Shown: one piece after another, positions 8,407-17,168 of the stretch
Numbering within the stretch: position 1 is the stretch's first letter
Layout of the letters: each line of letters opens with the position of its first letter
Assembly: GCA_017853885.1 (NCBI GenBank)
Contig: JAFMIR010000041.1
Coordinates: 1-32,727, forward strand
From: Prosthecobacter sp.
GTDB lineage: Bacteria > Verrucomicrobiota > Verrucomicrobiia > Verrucomicrobiales > Verrucomicrobiaceae
Reading direction: 5' to 3'
Length of the DNA: 32,727 nt
The notes under the pieces: generated by a model
Seen by the model: only the letters and a program-made list of their open reading frames with translations
What the model was told of the DNA's origin: nothing
Database searches by the model: none
Translations under genes and position numbers: made by a program

Positions 8407-9264
8407 TCAAGACCAAGCCACGGCTGTCTGCTGTTGCTCGCCTAGGCCTTCGATGCCGAGCTCGATGACATCCCCGGGTTTCATAAAGACGGGGTCGGGT
8501 TTGAAGCCAAGGCCGACACCGGGAGGCGTGCCGGTGGTGATGATGTCACCGGGTAGCAAGCTCATGAATTGGCTAAGGTAGCTGACCAGCTTCTTCACCC
8601 CAAAGATCATCTGGGCCGTGCTGCTGTTCTGGATGGTTTTGCCATTGAGTTTGAGCCAGAGCTTCAAATTCTGCGGATCGGCGATTTCATCGCTTGTAGC
8701 CAAAAACGGCCCAAGTGGCGCGAAGGTATCGCAGCTCTTGCCCTTGACCCATTGGCCGCCGCGCTCGAGCTGCCATTCGCGCTCGCTGTAGTCATTGTGC
8801 ACGCAGTAGCCTGCCACATGGTTCAGGGCTTCGTCCTCACTGACGTAGCTGGCTTTTTTGCCGATGACGAACGCCAGCTCGACTTCCCAGTCGGTCTTCT
8901 TCGAGTTCTTGGGAATAACGACGTTGTCATTCGGGCCGCAGATGGCGCTCGTCGCTTTGAAAAACACGATCGGCTCAGCTGGAATGGGCATGCCGCTTTC
9001 CTTCGCATGGTCCACGTAATTCAGGCCGATGCAGATGATCTTGCTCGGACGCGCGATGCATGGCCCAAGACGCACGCTGGCCTCCACGTTTGGCGCGGTG
9101 GCTGCGTGGGATTGTGCCCATGCCGCAAGGCGCTGCAGTCCATCACCCCCGAAGAAATTTTCATCGTAATCGCTGCCAAAAGCACTCGCATCGATGCGGC
9201 GGCCGTCGTCGAGTTGCAGGCCGGGTTTCTCTTGTCCTAGTTTTCCAAAGCGGATCAGTTTCAT
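8407..9264 (-). CDS. Fumarylacetoacetate hydrolase (FAH) family protein
   Basis: 285 residues with the FAH fold: the GLNYVDHAKESG entry, the metal-binding acidic set around TDWEVELAFVIGK, and the TGTPPGVGLG loop near the C-terminus. The start at MKLIRFG (9264) is typical of this subgroup; the frame runs further up but the extension has no family resemblance. Family members cleave C-C bonds or hydrolyse acylpyruvates and diketo-deoxy sugar acids. The subgroup with this N-terminus includes 2,4-diketo-3-deoxy-L-fuconate hydrolases. It lies 43 bases downstream of an SDR gene on the same strand, and an aldo/keto reductase is divergent from that. The exact substrate is not determined by the sequence. 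Confidence 0.92.
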   Translation of the reverse strand: MKLIRFGKLGQEKPGLQLDDGRRIDASAFGSDYDENFFGGDGLQRLAAWAQSHAATAPNVEASVRLGPCIARPSKIICIGLNYVDHAKESGMPIPAEPIVFFKATSAICGPNDNVVIPKNSKKTDWEVELAFVIGKKASYVSEDEALNHVAGYCVHNDYSEREWQLERGGQWVKGKSCDTFAPLGPFLATSDEIADPQNLKLWLKLNGKTIQNSSTAQMIFGVKKLVSYLSQFMSLLPGDIITTGTPPGVGLGFKPDPVFMKPGDVIELGIEGLGEQQQTAVAWS

Positions 9265-9307
9265 GGGTTTTTGGGGTTCTTGGTTCGGTGTTCTTGGTGG
9301 CAGAGAA

Positions 9308-10096
9308 TCATTTCTTCTCGTCGCCTTCGGCGTTCGCGTAGCGGCCAATGATGGGGTACTGCTCCAGCTCGGCGACGGTGCCAGTGACGGGGTAGCTTTC
9401 CCGCCCTACCCAATACACGGCAGCGGCGGCGATATCGTCAGGCATCAAAAGGCGCCCCATGGGAATCACGGCGGCAGGGAGACGTTCCGGCCAGCCTTCG
9501 CCGAGACCATCGCCAAGTTTGACCTGATACTCGTTTTCAGTGAGCGTCCAGCCGACATTGAGCTGGTTCACTCGCACGCGGTCCATGCCGAGCGAATCCG
9601 CGAGATTCCGAGTCATCGTCATCAGGGCGCCTTTGGACATGGAGTAGGCGAGCATGTTAGCCTGACCGCAGTGCGCGAGCACGGAGCCAATGTTGAGCAC
9701 CACGCCGGTGTTCTTCTTCAACTCCGGGAGCAGGGCACGAATCAGCAACATCGGCGCGCGGGCGTTCACGGCCATCATGCGGTCAAAAAAAACCGCGTCA
9801 GTCGTGTCGATGCGACCCCGGATGGTAAGCGCCGCGTTGTTGACGAGCGCGTCGACTTTTCCAAAGGCTGCGATTGCATCCCTAGCTAGCTTTTCCGGAT
9901 AAGCAGCCTCTTCGAGGCTACCTTGACAGAACGCTGCCTTGTCCTTGCCGAGTTCTTCACGCAGCGCCTCGCCGCGGGTGGCGTCGCGACCATGCAAAAT
10001 CACCTTGGCACCCTCTTGGATGAAACGGCGTGCCATGTGTTCGCCGATGCCTGTGGTGCTGCCGGTGATGAGGATAATCTGGTCTTGAAGTCGCAT
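9308..10096 (-). CDS. Short-chain dehydrogenase/reductase (SDR)
   Basis: A 262-residue classical SDR with the NAD(P)-binding TGSTTGIG motif at the N-terminus, NNAA in place of NNAG, a serine in the IGSV segment, and the catalytic YSMSK. The start at 10096 (MRLQDQIILITG) fits the usual SDR length; the upstream in-frame extension is not family-like. It probably forms one transcript with the FAH-family gene (43-base spacing). SDR plus FAH enzymes occur together in oxidative pathways for L-fucose, L-rhamnose and related sugars, where the SDR oxidises a keto-deoxy acid. That role is inferred from context only. Confidence 0.92.
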   Translation of the reverse strand: MRLQDQIILITGSTTGIGEHMARRFIQEGAKVILHGRDATRGEALREELGKDKAAFCQGSLEEAAYPEKLARDAIAAFGKVDALVNNAALTIRGRIDTTDAVFFDRMMAVNARAPMLLIRALLPELKKNTGVVLNIGSVLAHCGQANMLAYSMSKGALMTMTRNLADSLGMDRVRVNQLNVGWTLTENEYQVKLGDGLGEGWPERLPAAVIPMGRLLMPDDIAAAAVYWVGRESYPVTGTVAELEQYPIIGRYANAEGDEKK

Positions 10097-10283
10097 GTTG
10101 GGAAAGAGTTGAGGGGGCGATTCTATGGCGAGCTTAGGCGTGGTCTCAAGCTGGTATGTCCCACAGGCGGGAGTGAATGCCGAACGATTCTCAAAATCCG
10201 CGCGAAGTGACCGTTTGAAACGGCCCATTGGCGCGGTAAAAGAGTGGTTCACCTTTTCAAACTCACCCCCCCTTTTTTCCAAG

Positions 10284-11405
10284 ATGAATCTCACCCGTAC
10301 GGCTTATGGCACCTGGAGCGGCGGCCGCTTTATGCACTATGGCGAACAGCTCTCCGAGGAGCATTACATGCAGCTCATGCGCGACTCCTTTCACAAGGGG
10401 GTGCGCACGTTCGTCACCGCCGATGTATATGGCGTGGGTCGAGCGGATGCACTGCTGGGTGAGGCTCTCAAAGGCATCCCACGTGAAGAATACTGCCTCG
10501 TCGGCATCATTGGGCACGATATTTACGAAGGCATTCGTCAAGGTTCCAAAGGTTACCCGCGCTTTACCGATCCCACATTGCGCGGACCGGAGAAGTATTA
10601 CGATTACCTCAAAATGGCGGCAGAGAAGAGCCTCGAGCGCTGCCAGACCTCGAAGTTTGATCTCCTCATGCTGCACAACCCAGACAGCATCAGCTACACG
10701 AGCGAAAAGGTGTGGGAGGCTTTCACGCAGATTCGCGAGGAGGGCCTCACCGAGCGCCTTGGCATCGCGCCCGGACCAGCGAACGGCTTCACACTCGATA
10801 TGATCGAGTGCTTCGAGCGCTATGGCGATCGCATGGACTGGGCGATGATTATTTTGAATCCTTTCGAGCCCTGGCCAGGTCAGCATGTTCTGGCAGCCGC
10901 CGAAAAAAATAAGATCGATATCATGGCCCGCGTGGTCGATTATGGTGGCCTCTTTCATGATGATGTGAAGCCCGGTCACAAGTTCCGCGATGGTGACCAT
11001 CGCACGCACCGCCCTGGCGATTGGATCGAACACGGTGTCGAAAAGCTCGAAAAAGTGCGTCCTATCGCGACGAAGCATGGCCTCACCATGCTCCAGCTCG
11101 CCTGCCTGTGGACGCTAGGGAACACCGCCGTGAAAAGCGTCGTTCCCACGCTTATTCAGGAGCATGGCGAAGGCGCGCGCACCATCGAGAGCAAGCTCGA
11201 CGAGCTGGCTGCGCTGCCAAAGCAATGCCTGAGCTCGGAGGAGATCCAGGCCATCCGTCACATCGGTGATAATACTGGCTGCATGACCCTCAAAGGCGCC
11301 AGCAGCCGCCACCCCGCCGATATGGAGGCGCGCGCCGATGAATGGCCGATGCGCGACGATCTCAAGGTGCTCGCGGGCCGTTTCGGTCTGCAGTGGGCTT
11401 GGTGA
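10284..11405 (+). CDS. Aldo/keto reductase family oxidoreductase
   Basis: 373 residues with aldo/keto reductase features: an early GTWSGGRF strand, DVYGVGRADALLGEAL carrying the active-site Asp/Tyr region, a KFDLLMLHNPD strand with the His, and the RLGIAPGPANG segment of the TIM barrel. A C-terminal extension follows the normal barrel end. The start is set at the ATG at 10284, where family similarity begins. It is divergent from the SDR/FAH pair, sharing a 187-base region, and 43 bases upstream of nadB. A sugar or aldehyde substrate is likely, and together with the SDR/FAH pair it could act as a sugar dehydrogenase. Confidence 0.9.
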   Translation: MNLTRTAYGTWSGGRFMHYGEQLSEEHYMQLMRDSFHKGVRTFVTADVYGVGRADALLGEALKGIPREEYCLVGIIGHDIYEGIRQGSKGYPRFTDPTLRGPEKYYDYLKMAAEKSLERCQTSKFDLLMLHNPDSISYTSEKVWEAFTQIREEGLTERLGIAPGPANGFTLDMIECFERYGDRMDWAMIILNPFEPWPGQHVLAAAEKNKIDIMARVVDYGGLFHDDVKPGHKFRDGDHRTHRPGDWIEHGVEKLEKVRPIATKHGLTMLQLACLWTLGNTAVKSVVPTLIQEHGEGARTIESKLDELAALPKQCLSSEEIQAIRHIGDNTGCMTLKGASSRHPADMEARADEWPMRDDLKVLAGRFGLQWAW

Positions 11406-11448
11406 CGCGTTTGTTGCAACTTTTGCCTTCCACGACGACAGGCACCAC

Positions 11449-13053
11449 ATGATCGAATCCGATTTCATCATCATCGGCACCGGTGCCGGGGGGCTCAGTG
11501 CGGCATTGCATGCCTCCGAGCATGGCAGTGTGATCATGCTTACAAAGCGTGGCACGCTCGATTCGAACTCAAACTGGGCTCAGGGTGGTATCGCCTGTGT
11601 CACGGCTGGGGATGACTCGGTCGAAAAACACGTCAATGACACGCTGATCGCCGGCGCGGGTCTTTGTAAGGAGGCTGCGGTACGCACCATGGTGACCGAG
11701 GGACCTAACCGCATCGCGGATCTGGTGAAATGGGGCGTTCATTTTGACCAGCGGGCGGCCAAAAATGGTCATTTGGAGTTTGATTTGACCCAAGAAGGGG
11801 GGCACTCCGCGAGACGAGTGCTGCACGCCGCCGATGCCACCGGGAAGGAGATCACCGAAAAACTCTTGGCGTCCGTTCGGGCGCGGAAAAACATCACCAT
11901 TCTGGAAAACCATTATGCGATCGATTTGATCACGACGGCCAAGTTGGGCCTCGCCTCCGAGGATCGGGTGCTTGGTGCCTACGTATTGAACGAAACCACG
12001 GGTGAGGTGGATACCTTTCGCAGCGACCGTGTGATCCTCGCTACCGGCGGCTGTGGTCGGGTGTATCTTTATACAACGAATCCCAAGGTGGCCACTGGCG
12101 ATGGCGTGGCGATGGCTTGGCGCGCGGGAGCCACGATCGCCAACATGGAGTTCATCCAATTCCACCCGACCTGCCTTTACCATCCGCAGAAGCGTTCGTT
12201 TCTGATCACTGAGGCCATGCGAGGCGAGGGCGCTCGACTGCACGACAAGAATGGCGTGGAGTTCATGCTGAAATACGATCCTCGTGGGACGCTGGCTCCG
12301 CGCGACATCGTGGCTCGTGCCATTGACCATGAGATCAAGCGCACGGGCGGTCCCTGTGTGTATCTCGACATCAGCCATAAGCCGGCGGATTTTATCCTGA
12401 GCCATTTTCCGAACATCCAACGTGAGTGCTTGGGTGTAGGGATTGATATCACCAAAGAGCCCATTCCTGTGGTGCCTGCCGCGCACTATCAATGCGGCGG
12501 TGTTTTGACCGATGTGAACGGCGCCACAAGCATCCGCGGCCTGTGTGCCGTGGGTGAGGTGGGTTGCACCGGCTTGCACGGCGCAAACCGCTTGGCGAGC
12601 AATTCGCTTCTTGAATGCGTTGTGACTTCCCATCGATCGGTTTCGCATCTGCTCAAGAAGCTGCCCATCGGCAAAAAAGCAGAGCAGACTTATGACTTGA
12701 GGCCTTGGGAAAGCAGTGGTGTGGTGGAAAATGACGAATTGGTAGTCATCTACCACAACTGGGACGAGATCCGCCGCCTGATGTGGGATTACGTCTCCAT
12801 CGTGCGCACGAACAAGCGCTTGCAGCGCGCCGCCGCCCGCCTTCGGAACCTCAAACGCGAAGTGCAGGAGTTTTATTGGAATAACCGTGTGACAAGTGAG
12901 ATCCTCGAACTGCGCAACCTAGTCGAGACGGCCTCCCTGATCGTCGAATGCGCCATCCGCCGCCATGAGAGTCGCGGGCTGCACTACACGCTGGACTACC
13001 CGACGACCGACGATTCTCGCGAGCTTCACGACACGATGCTGCGGCGTTATTGA
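11449..13053 (+). CDS. nadB: L-aspartate oxidase
   Basis: 534 residues. NadB oxidises L-aspartate to iminoaspartate with FAD, the first step of de novo NAD synthesis. Visible are the FAD-binding GTGAGG (10-15), the SNSNWAQGGIACV block typical of NadB rather than of succinate dehydrogenase flavoprotein, EFIQFHPT, REGARLH-like GEGARLHD, and HGANRLASNSLLECVV near the end of the catalytic domain. A helical C-terminal domain follows. The start at 11449 (MIESDFIIIGTG) is directly before the nucleotide-binding strand. nadA and nadC are not in the window. It is 43 bases downstream of the aldo/keto reductase gene and could share its transcript. Confidence 0.97.
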   Translation: MIESDFIIIGTGAGGLSAALHASEHGSVIMLTKRGTLDSNSNWAQGGIACVTAGDDSVEKHVNDTLIAGAGLCKEAAVRTMVTEGPNRIADLVKWGVHFDQRAAKNGHLEFDLTQEGGHSARRVLHAADATGKEITEKLLASVRARKNITILENHYAIDLITTAKLGLASEDRVLGAYVLNETTGEVDTFRSDRVILATGGCGRVYLYTTNPKVATGDGVAMAWRAGATIANMEFIQFHPTCLYHPQKRSFLITEAMRGEGARLHDKNGVEFMLKYDPRGTLAPRDIVARAIDHEIKRTGGPCVYLDISHKPADFILSHFPNIQRECLGVGIDITKEPIPVVPAAHYQCGGVLTDVNGATSIRGLCAVGEVGCTGLHGANRLASNSLLECVVTSHRSVSHLLKKLPIGKKAEQTYDLRPWESSGVVENDELVVIYHNWDEIRRLMWDYVSIVRTNKRLQRAAARLRNLKREVQEFYWNNRVTSEILELRNLVETASLIVECAIRRHESRGLHYTLDYPTTDDSRELHDTMLRRY

Positions 13054-13156
13054 AAAGCGGGGTAACGGCTTGAATTTCAGTCCTGCTAGCAGGGGCTCAC
13101 CAGATTTGGCATTGCGATTCCCCCTTCACGGCTGCTAAGTTTCACGCTCAGCGCCC

Positions 13157-14158
13157 ATGCCTGCCTTCCTCCATCCCTGCCGACCAACGTTCATCGCTTT
13201 GATGAGCGCGGGCTTGGCCTTAGGGCAGGGAAGCACGACGAAAAAATCGCCGAATTCCCCATCAGGCGTTTCAAAGCCGGTGATGGTGGCAGCCGTGACG
13301 ACCCAAGTGGCTGCAGCAGGTGTCGCGACCTCCTCCTCCGCCAAGACTCGCGTGTCCCCACAGCGGCTTAGCCCTTCCACTGCTGCCTTGCCTCAGCTGC
13401 CACGCATCCTGATTCCGCAAACGCCCATGCCGCAAATGGGCTACGCTCGGTATCCGTGGAAGCTCGACATCGTGGCCACTGTCTTCTGGGTGGGGGAGCA
13501 GCCGACTCCCAACAATCCCACCCCGAATCATATGAGTTCGTGGGACAAGGAGTGGATGACGAATTTTGGCGGTTTTGACGATCCCGATCGTGTGAACCGA
13601 ACCGACCATTTCACCCCCATCGGATTCACGCCCAAACAAAATCCCTTTTACGTTGCATTACCTTACAATGACCTCGTGGATCACACCACCACGAAGTCAT
13701 CCGCGAAGGCGCGCATTCCGTGGTTCAAGCAGAAGTTCATCCGGGAAGGTAAGTCTGTCCTAAAGGGCTTCTGGCTGGCCATCCGCCACGGAAATCGCGT
13801 TTGCTATGCCCAGTGGGAGGACTGCGGTCCATTCGAAACGGATGATGTGGACTATGTGTTTGGTAGCGCCCGCCCACGGAACACGAACAACCATGGTGCC
13901 GGCATCGATGTGAGCCCTGCAGTGCGCGATTACCTCGGCATGTCCAGCATGAGCCGCTGTGATTGGCGTTTTGTGGATCTGGGCGAGGTTCCCGCCGGCC
14001 CTTGGAGGAACTGGGGTGCCAACAATCCTTTTGTGCAACGCCAGCAGGACGATCAGGTCCGCAGCAAGAGCGATATTTCCAACCGCCTTGAAGAGCTTCG
14101 CAGGATGAGAGATGAGTATTTCAAGCAGAATGGCAACAGCCAGATACGCAACCGCTGA
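13157..14158 (+). CDS. Secreted protein with RlpA/expansin-like double-psi beta-barrel
   Basis: 333 residues. A short N-terminal hydrophobic segment (about 11-23) looks like a signal peptide, followed by a Ser/Thr/Pro-rich low-complexity stretch to about residue 80. The C-terminal half has DCGPF (222-226) and, after a loop, GAGIDVSP with D251 and AVRDYLGM. This resembles the DRGPF...GRxIDLSxAAA pattern of RlpA and related double-psi beta-barrel proteins, which bind or cleave peptidoglycan or polysaccharide. The match is by motif only, the arginine of DRG is cysteine, and the spacer between motifs is longer than usual. A second cysteine (MSRCDW) could pair with it. It stands alone and converges with the transporter gene. 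Confidence 0.78.
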   Translation: MPAFLHPCRPTFIALMSAGLALGQGSTTKKSPNSPSGVSKPVMVAAVTTQVAAAGVATSSSAKTRVSPQRLSPSTAALPQLPRILIPQTPMPQMGYARYPWKLDIVATVFWVGEQPTPNNPTPNHMSSWDKEWMTNFGGFDDPDRVNRTDHFTPIGFTPKQNPFYVALPYNDLVDHTTTKSSAKARIPWFKQKFIREGKSVLKGFWLAIRHGNRVCYAQWEDCGPFETDDVDYVFGSARPRNTNNHGAGIDVSPAVRDYLGMSSMSRCDWRFVDLGEVPAGPWRNWGANNPFVQRQQDDQVRSKSDISNRLEELRRMRDEYFKQNGNSQIRNR

Positions 14159-14179
14159 GCCGCTTACTCATTTCAGCGG
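14152..14179. terminator. Possible shared hairpin at converging gene ends
   Basis: CCGCTGA (14152-14158) and TCAGCGG (14173-14179) form a perfect 7-bp stem with a 14-base loop. The left arm holds the stop codon of the secreted protein gene and the loop holds the stop of the SLC13 gene. There is no T-tract on either side, so it is not a classic intrinsic terminator. It may still limit read-through between the converging genes. Confidence 0.3.
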
Positions 14180-15937
14180 CCAGATCAGCGGCACCATCGT
14201 CAGCACGACGATTAGCATGGCGAGGGTCATGCCACCGCCGACCTTGATGAAATCGGAAAAGCGGTATTTGCCAGGGCCGTAAACAAGAATGCAGCTAGGC
14301 TCGAAAGGGGTCAAAACGCTCACGGAAGCGCTGAGCATTACGCCAATGGCAAAGGCTCGTTGACTGGCCTCCATCGCGGCCGCTGCTTCCAAGGCCACGG
14401 GTAGCACGACAAGAGCCGCAGCGGCGTTCGACATCGGCTGGGTCAGGATCACCGTCAGGATGCAAAAACCCGCGAACACACCAAATACGCCAAAGGGACT
14501 CATCGTCTTCGTGATTGACTCGGCGATCATTTCTGCCGCACCAGAGGCTTTCATCGCCTCGCCAAAGGCCATCATGCCGCCAATAAGGATGAGTAGACGC
14601 CAGTCGATGTTGCCGTAGGCCGTCTCCAACTTGATGCAGCGCATGAAAACCGCCATCAGTGCCACCATGACAAAGGCAATCGTCTCCGGCACATAGGCTT
14701 GCCAGATGCTGCTGACTGCCACGGCGAGCACAAAGGCTGCGAGCAGCACAAAACCCTTCCTCCGAGTCTCCGCGCTGAATTGATGCTGGTTGATCAAAAC
14801 CATCTCACCGGACTCCTCAAAGGCTTTGAAACGCTCCGCTGGCCCTTGCAGTAGGAGCAGATCGCCCGCTTGGAGCTTTTCATCGCCCATGTGATGCAGC
14901 AACGATGCATCTCCGCGCATCAATGCCATCACCGATAGACCGGTGCGCTGGCGAAAATGGCCCTCCCGCATGGATTGGCCTACGAAACTGCAACGCGGCG
15001 TGAGCACCACCTCCGCCACCTGCGCGTCTTGGGTCTTCACGCCCGCCGAGCGCAGGGCGACATCTTCCAGGATGTCTATGCCCTCGATCTTCTTGACCTT
15101 GATGAGGTTCTCCACCTTCCCGGCGACGAGCACAATGTCTCCCTGCTCAAAGAGTTCGTGCGGATTCGCATCGAGCATTCCGCCGTTCCGACGGATTTTG
15201 AGCACCTGGAATTCCAGCGCGGAAAAGTCCGAGTCGAAGGCCTTCTGACCGATTAGCGGTGAATTGGCCAAGATAACAACCTCGGCAAGGTATTGGCGCA
15301 TCATGTCGCTACCTTTGTCAGAGCCGCTGTCGCGCTCCGGCACCATTCGCGAACCAATAAAGGCCATGTAAAGAATGCCCACCAACACTGTGGCGACACC
15401 GACATGGGCGAATTCAAACATGCCTAGCGGCTGCATGCCTAGCTTGGTCATCGCGCCACTTACTGCCACATTGGTCGAAGTGCCGATCAATGTGCAGGTG
15501 CCACCAAGGATCGCAGCAAAAGCGAGCGGCATGAGTAGGCGCGAGGGAGCGATGCGCACCTTTCTCGCTAAGCCGATAACCGGGCCCACAAAGACTGCGG
15601 TTACAGTCGTGTTGTTCATGAATGCGGAGACCGCTGCGACTACGATCATAAGGCCGGTCATCAGCCAGATGGGTCTACCACCTAGAAACGAGGCCAGCAT
15701 GCCGCCCATCGCATCCAGCACGCCCGTCTCACGCAAGGCCGCCCCGATCACAAAAATGGCTGCCAGCAGGATGATCACCCGGTCTCCAAAACCGCTAAAA
15801 GCTTGGTCTACCCGCAGGATTCCGCTTAGCACAAGCACGCAAAGCAACCCCAGCGTCACCAAGTCCACCGAGATCTTCTCGGTGGCAAAGGCGACGACGG
15901 CGACGACCAGCAATCCGATGACGATCCAGGCTTCCAT
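14168..15937 (-). CDS. SLC13/DASS-family membrane transporter with two RCK-C (TrkA-C) domains
   Basis: 589 residues. Two sets of transmembrane helices (about 1-200 and 390-589) flank a cytoplasmic region with two TrkA-C-like repeats (about 215-300 and 300-385). The hairpin motifs of the family are visible: TLIGTSTNVAVSG in the first half and TQPMSNAAAALVVLP in the second. The family moves divalent anions such as sulfate or dicarboxylates, usually with Na+. The RCK-C domains suggest control by a small ligand. An acceptable Shine-Dalgarno-like GGAAG lies before the ATG at 15937, one of the few in this window. The substrate cannot be told from the sequence. Confidence 0.93.
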   Translation of the reverse strand: MEAWIVIGLLVVAVVAFATEKISVDLVTLGLLCVLVLSGILRVDQAFSGFGDRVIILLAAIFVIGAALRETGVLDAMGGMLASFLGGRPIWLMTGLMIVVAAVSAFMNNTTVTAVFVGPVIGLARKVRIAPSRLLMPLAFAAILGGTCTLIGTSTNVAVSGAMTKLGMQPLGMFEFAHVGVATVLVGILYMAFIGSRMVPERDSGSDKGSDMMRQYLAEVVILANSPLIGQKAFDSDFSALEFQVLKIRRNGGMLDANPHELFEQGDIVLVAGKVENLIKVKKIEGIDILEDVALRSAGVKTQDAQVAEVVLTPRCSFVGQSMREGHFRQRTGLSVMALMRGDASLLHHMGDEKLQAGDLLLLQGPAERFKAFEESGEMVLINQHQFSAETRRKGFVLLAAFVLAVAVSSIWQAYVPETIAFVMVALMAVFMRCIKLETAYGNIDWRLLILIGGMMAFGEAMKASGAAEMIAESITKTMSPFGVFGVFAGFCILTVILTQPMSNAAAALVVLPVALEAAAAMEASQRAFAIGVMLSASVSVLTPFEPSCILVYGPGKYRFSDFIKVGGGMTLAMLIVVLTMVPLIWPLK

Positions 15938-16023
15938 GCGACTTCCGAACTCAAGCGCAAACGTTGAGCCTGCTCAAGAGACACTTGTCATGCGGAGCTC
16001 GCTTAGATTGTCTTGCAAAAAAG

Positions 16024-16917
16024 TCAGGGCAGGCTGAGGTGGCCGAGCGCGAGCAACCCGTAATAAGTGTATTCGCAGTCAAGCGTGTCATCGGTCCAGT
16101 TTCCATGAAACCCTCCCGTGGCGTTCCAGAGTGAGTCCACAAAATCGAGACAGGGTTCCTTCAGCTGCGAGAAGTCCGCCTGCACCGCATCAAGGGCGTG
16201 CAGTGCCACTGCAGTGGAGAGCAAATCGGGAATCGGAGCATTTGGCATGGCGAGAAAGCCTCCGCCGGGCAGACAGCGTTTCATGAGCCAATCCACCGCT
16301 TCCGCAGGCGGTGCGATGCCCAAATGGCGGTGCAGTGCCACCATGGCCGCCGTGGCCGTGGTGGATCCTACAGGGATGCCGGGTTCGTTGGACCATGCAC
16401 CATCCGGAGTGCGCAGGCTGCCCATACATTCCGCCACACGCCATGGAGAAGGTGGAATGAGTCCCAAATCTTGATAAGCTCCCCAAGCAATCAGGCAGCC
16501 GTAAGCGCTGCTTTTTTTTCTGCCTGCCGCCTGATGATAGCCACCATCATCGCAGCGCCATCTTTCCAAGCGGCCGGCCAGTGCCTCCCGCCAAGCGGGT
16601 GAGGTTTGCTCGATGCCGGCATTCGCGTGGCATCGGGCCAAGCAACAAAGATGCACGAAATCGAGGCCTTCACCCTCACCGAAGGTGCTGAGCCATGGAC
16701 GCAGGTCAGGCAGTGCGGTCTCATCTACCAGCATCGCGCGCAGGCCCTCCATGCCGAAGACCGAGTAGTAAAGATCAGGTCTTTCATCCCTGTCGAGGAA
16801 ACCCTGCTGATCGGAAGCGAGGCGTGAGCGGAGAAAATGCGCCACGAGCGGCGCGGCATCGCCGAGCACTTTGGGCGCAAGGCGGGCCACTTGGAGCATT
16901 TCGAGGCGGAAGGACAT
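16024..16917 (-). CDS. Prenyltransferase/squalene-cyclase-like alpha-toroid protein
   Basis: 297 residues made of repeated helix pairs with glycine-rich turns (GEGEGLDFVHLCCLARC, CDDGGYHQ, TPDGAWSNEP, LPGGGFLAMP, ATGGFHGNW), the pattern of the alpha-alpha toroid shared by protein prenyltransferase beta subunits and terpene cyclases. The C-terminal LDCEYTYYGLLALGHL resembles the segment that carries a zinc-ligand histidine in Rab geranylgeranyltransferase beta, but that histidine position is tyrosine here. There is no DxDD or QW-type cyclase motif I can identify. Function is unknown, perhaps a binding or non-classical transferase protein. The start at 16917 (MSFRLEM) is chosen over a 27-residue extension without family character. 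Confidence 0.82.
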   Translation of the reverse strand: MSFRLEMLQVARLAPKVLGDAAPLVAHFLRSRLASDQQGFLDRDERPDLYYSVFGMEGLRAMLVDETALPDLRPWLSTFGEGEGLDFVHLCCLARCHANAGIEQTSPAWREALAGRLERWRCDDGGYHQAAGRKKSSAYGCLIAWGAYQDLGLIPPSPWRVAECMGSLRTPDGAWSNEPGIPVGSTTATAAMVALHRHLGIAPPAEAVDWLMKRCLPGGGFLAMPNAPIPDLLSTAVALHALDAVQADFSQLKEPCLDFVDSLWNATGGFHGNWTDDTLDCEYTYYGLLALGHLSLP

Positions 16918-16973
16918 GAGGATGCTTTCTCTAGGAGGCGACGACCCGTGGTCAAGAAAGCCGTATTTAGGGC

Positions 16974-17004
16974 TTGAGAATCCTTTGTCGTGAACCACTA
17001 TCGC
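16974..17004 (+). promoter_or_regulatory. Possible sigma70-type promoter for tRNA-Leu
   Basis: TTGAGA (16974-16979) matches five of six bases of the -35 consensus, and TATCGC (16999-17004) is a weak -10 with a 19-base spacer. A transcript would start about 17 bases before the tRNA-Leu 5' end. The long spacer and poor -10 keep confidence low. Confidence 0.25.
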
Positions 17005-17027
17005 GCCCCGGTCACCCCGATTAACGT

Positions 17028-17112
17028 GCTCACGTGGCGGAATTGGTAGACGCGCTAGATTCAGGTTCTAGTGAGTAACATCGTGAAGGTTCGAGTCCTT
17101 TCGTGAGCACCA
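17028..17112 (+). tRNA. tRNA-Leu(CAG)
   Basis: An 85-base class II tRNA. The acceptor stem GCTCACG pairs with CGTGAGC, the anticodon stem CTAGA pairs with TCTAG around the loop TTCAGGT, and the anticodon CAG is at 17062-17064. The long variable arm and the GGTTCGAGTCC T-arm are as expected for leucine. The CCA end is encoded (17110-17112). It lies 57 bases upstream of ubiE/menG on the same strand. Confidence 0.97.
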
Positions 17113-17168
17113 TCGGCGGCCAAAGCACGTTGCTTTAGCAGCCGGATTTTGCCTAGAATACGCCACCC

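Noticed and set aside
11569..12756. 395-codon minus-strand frame opposite nadB
   Set aside because: NadB motifs on the plus strand are unmistakable and the antisense product looks like nothing known.
13082..13093. Perfect 12-base palindrome CCTGCTAGCAGG after nadB
   Set aside because: Too short for a terminator stem with no loop or T-tract, and no regulator motif I know fits; left unassigned.
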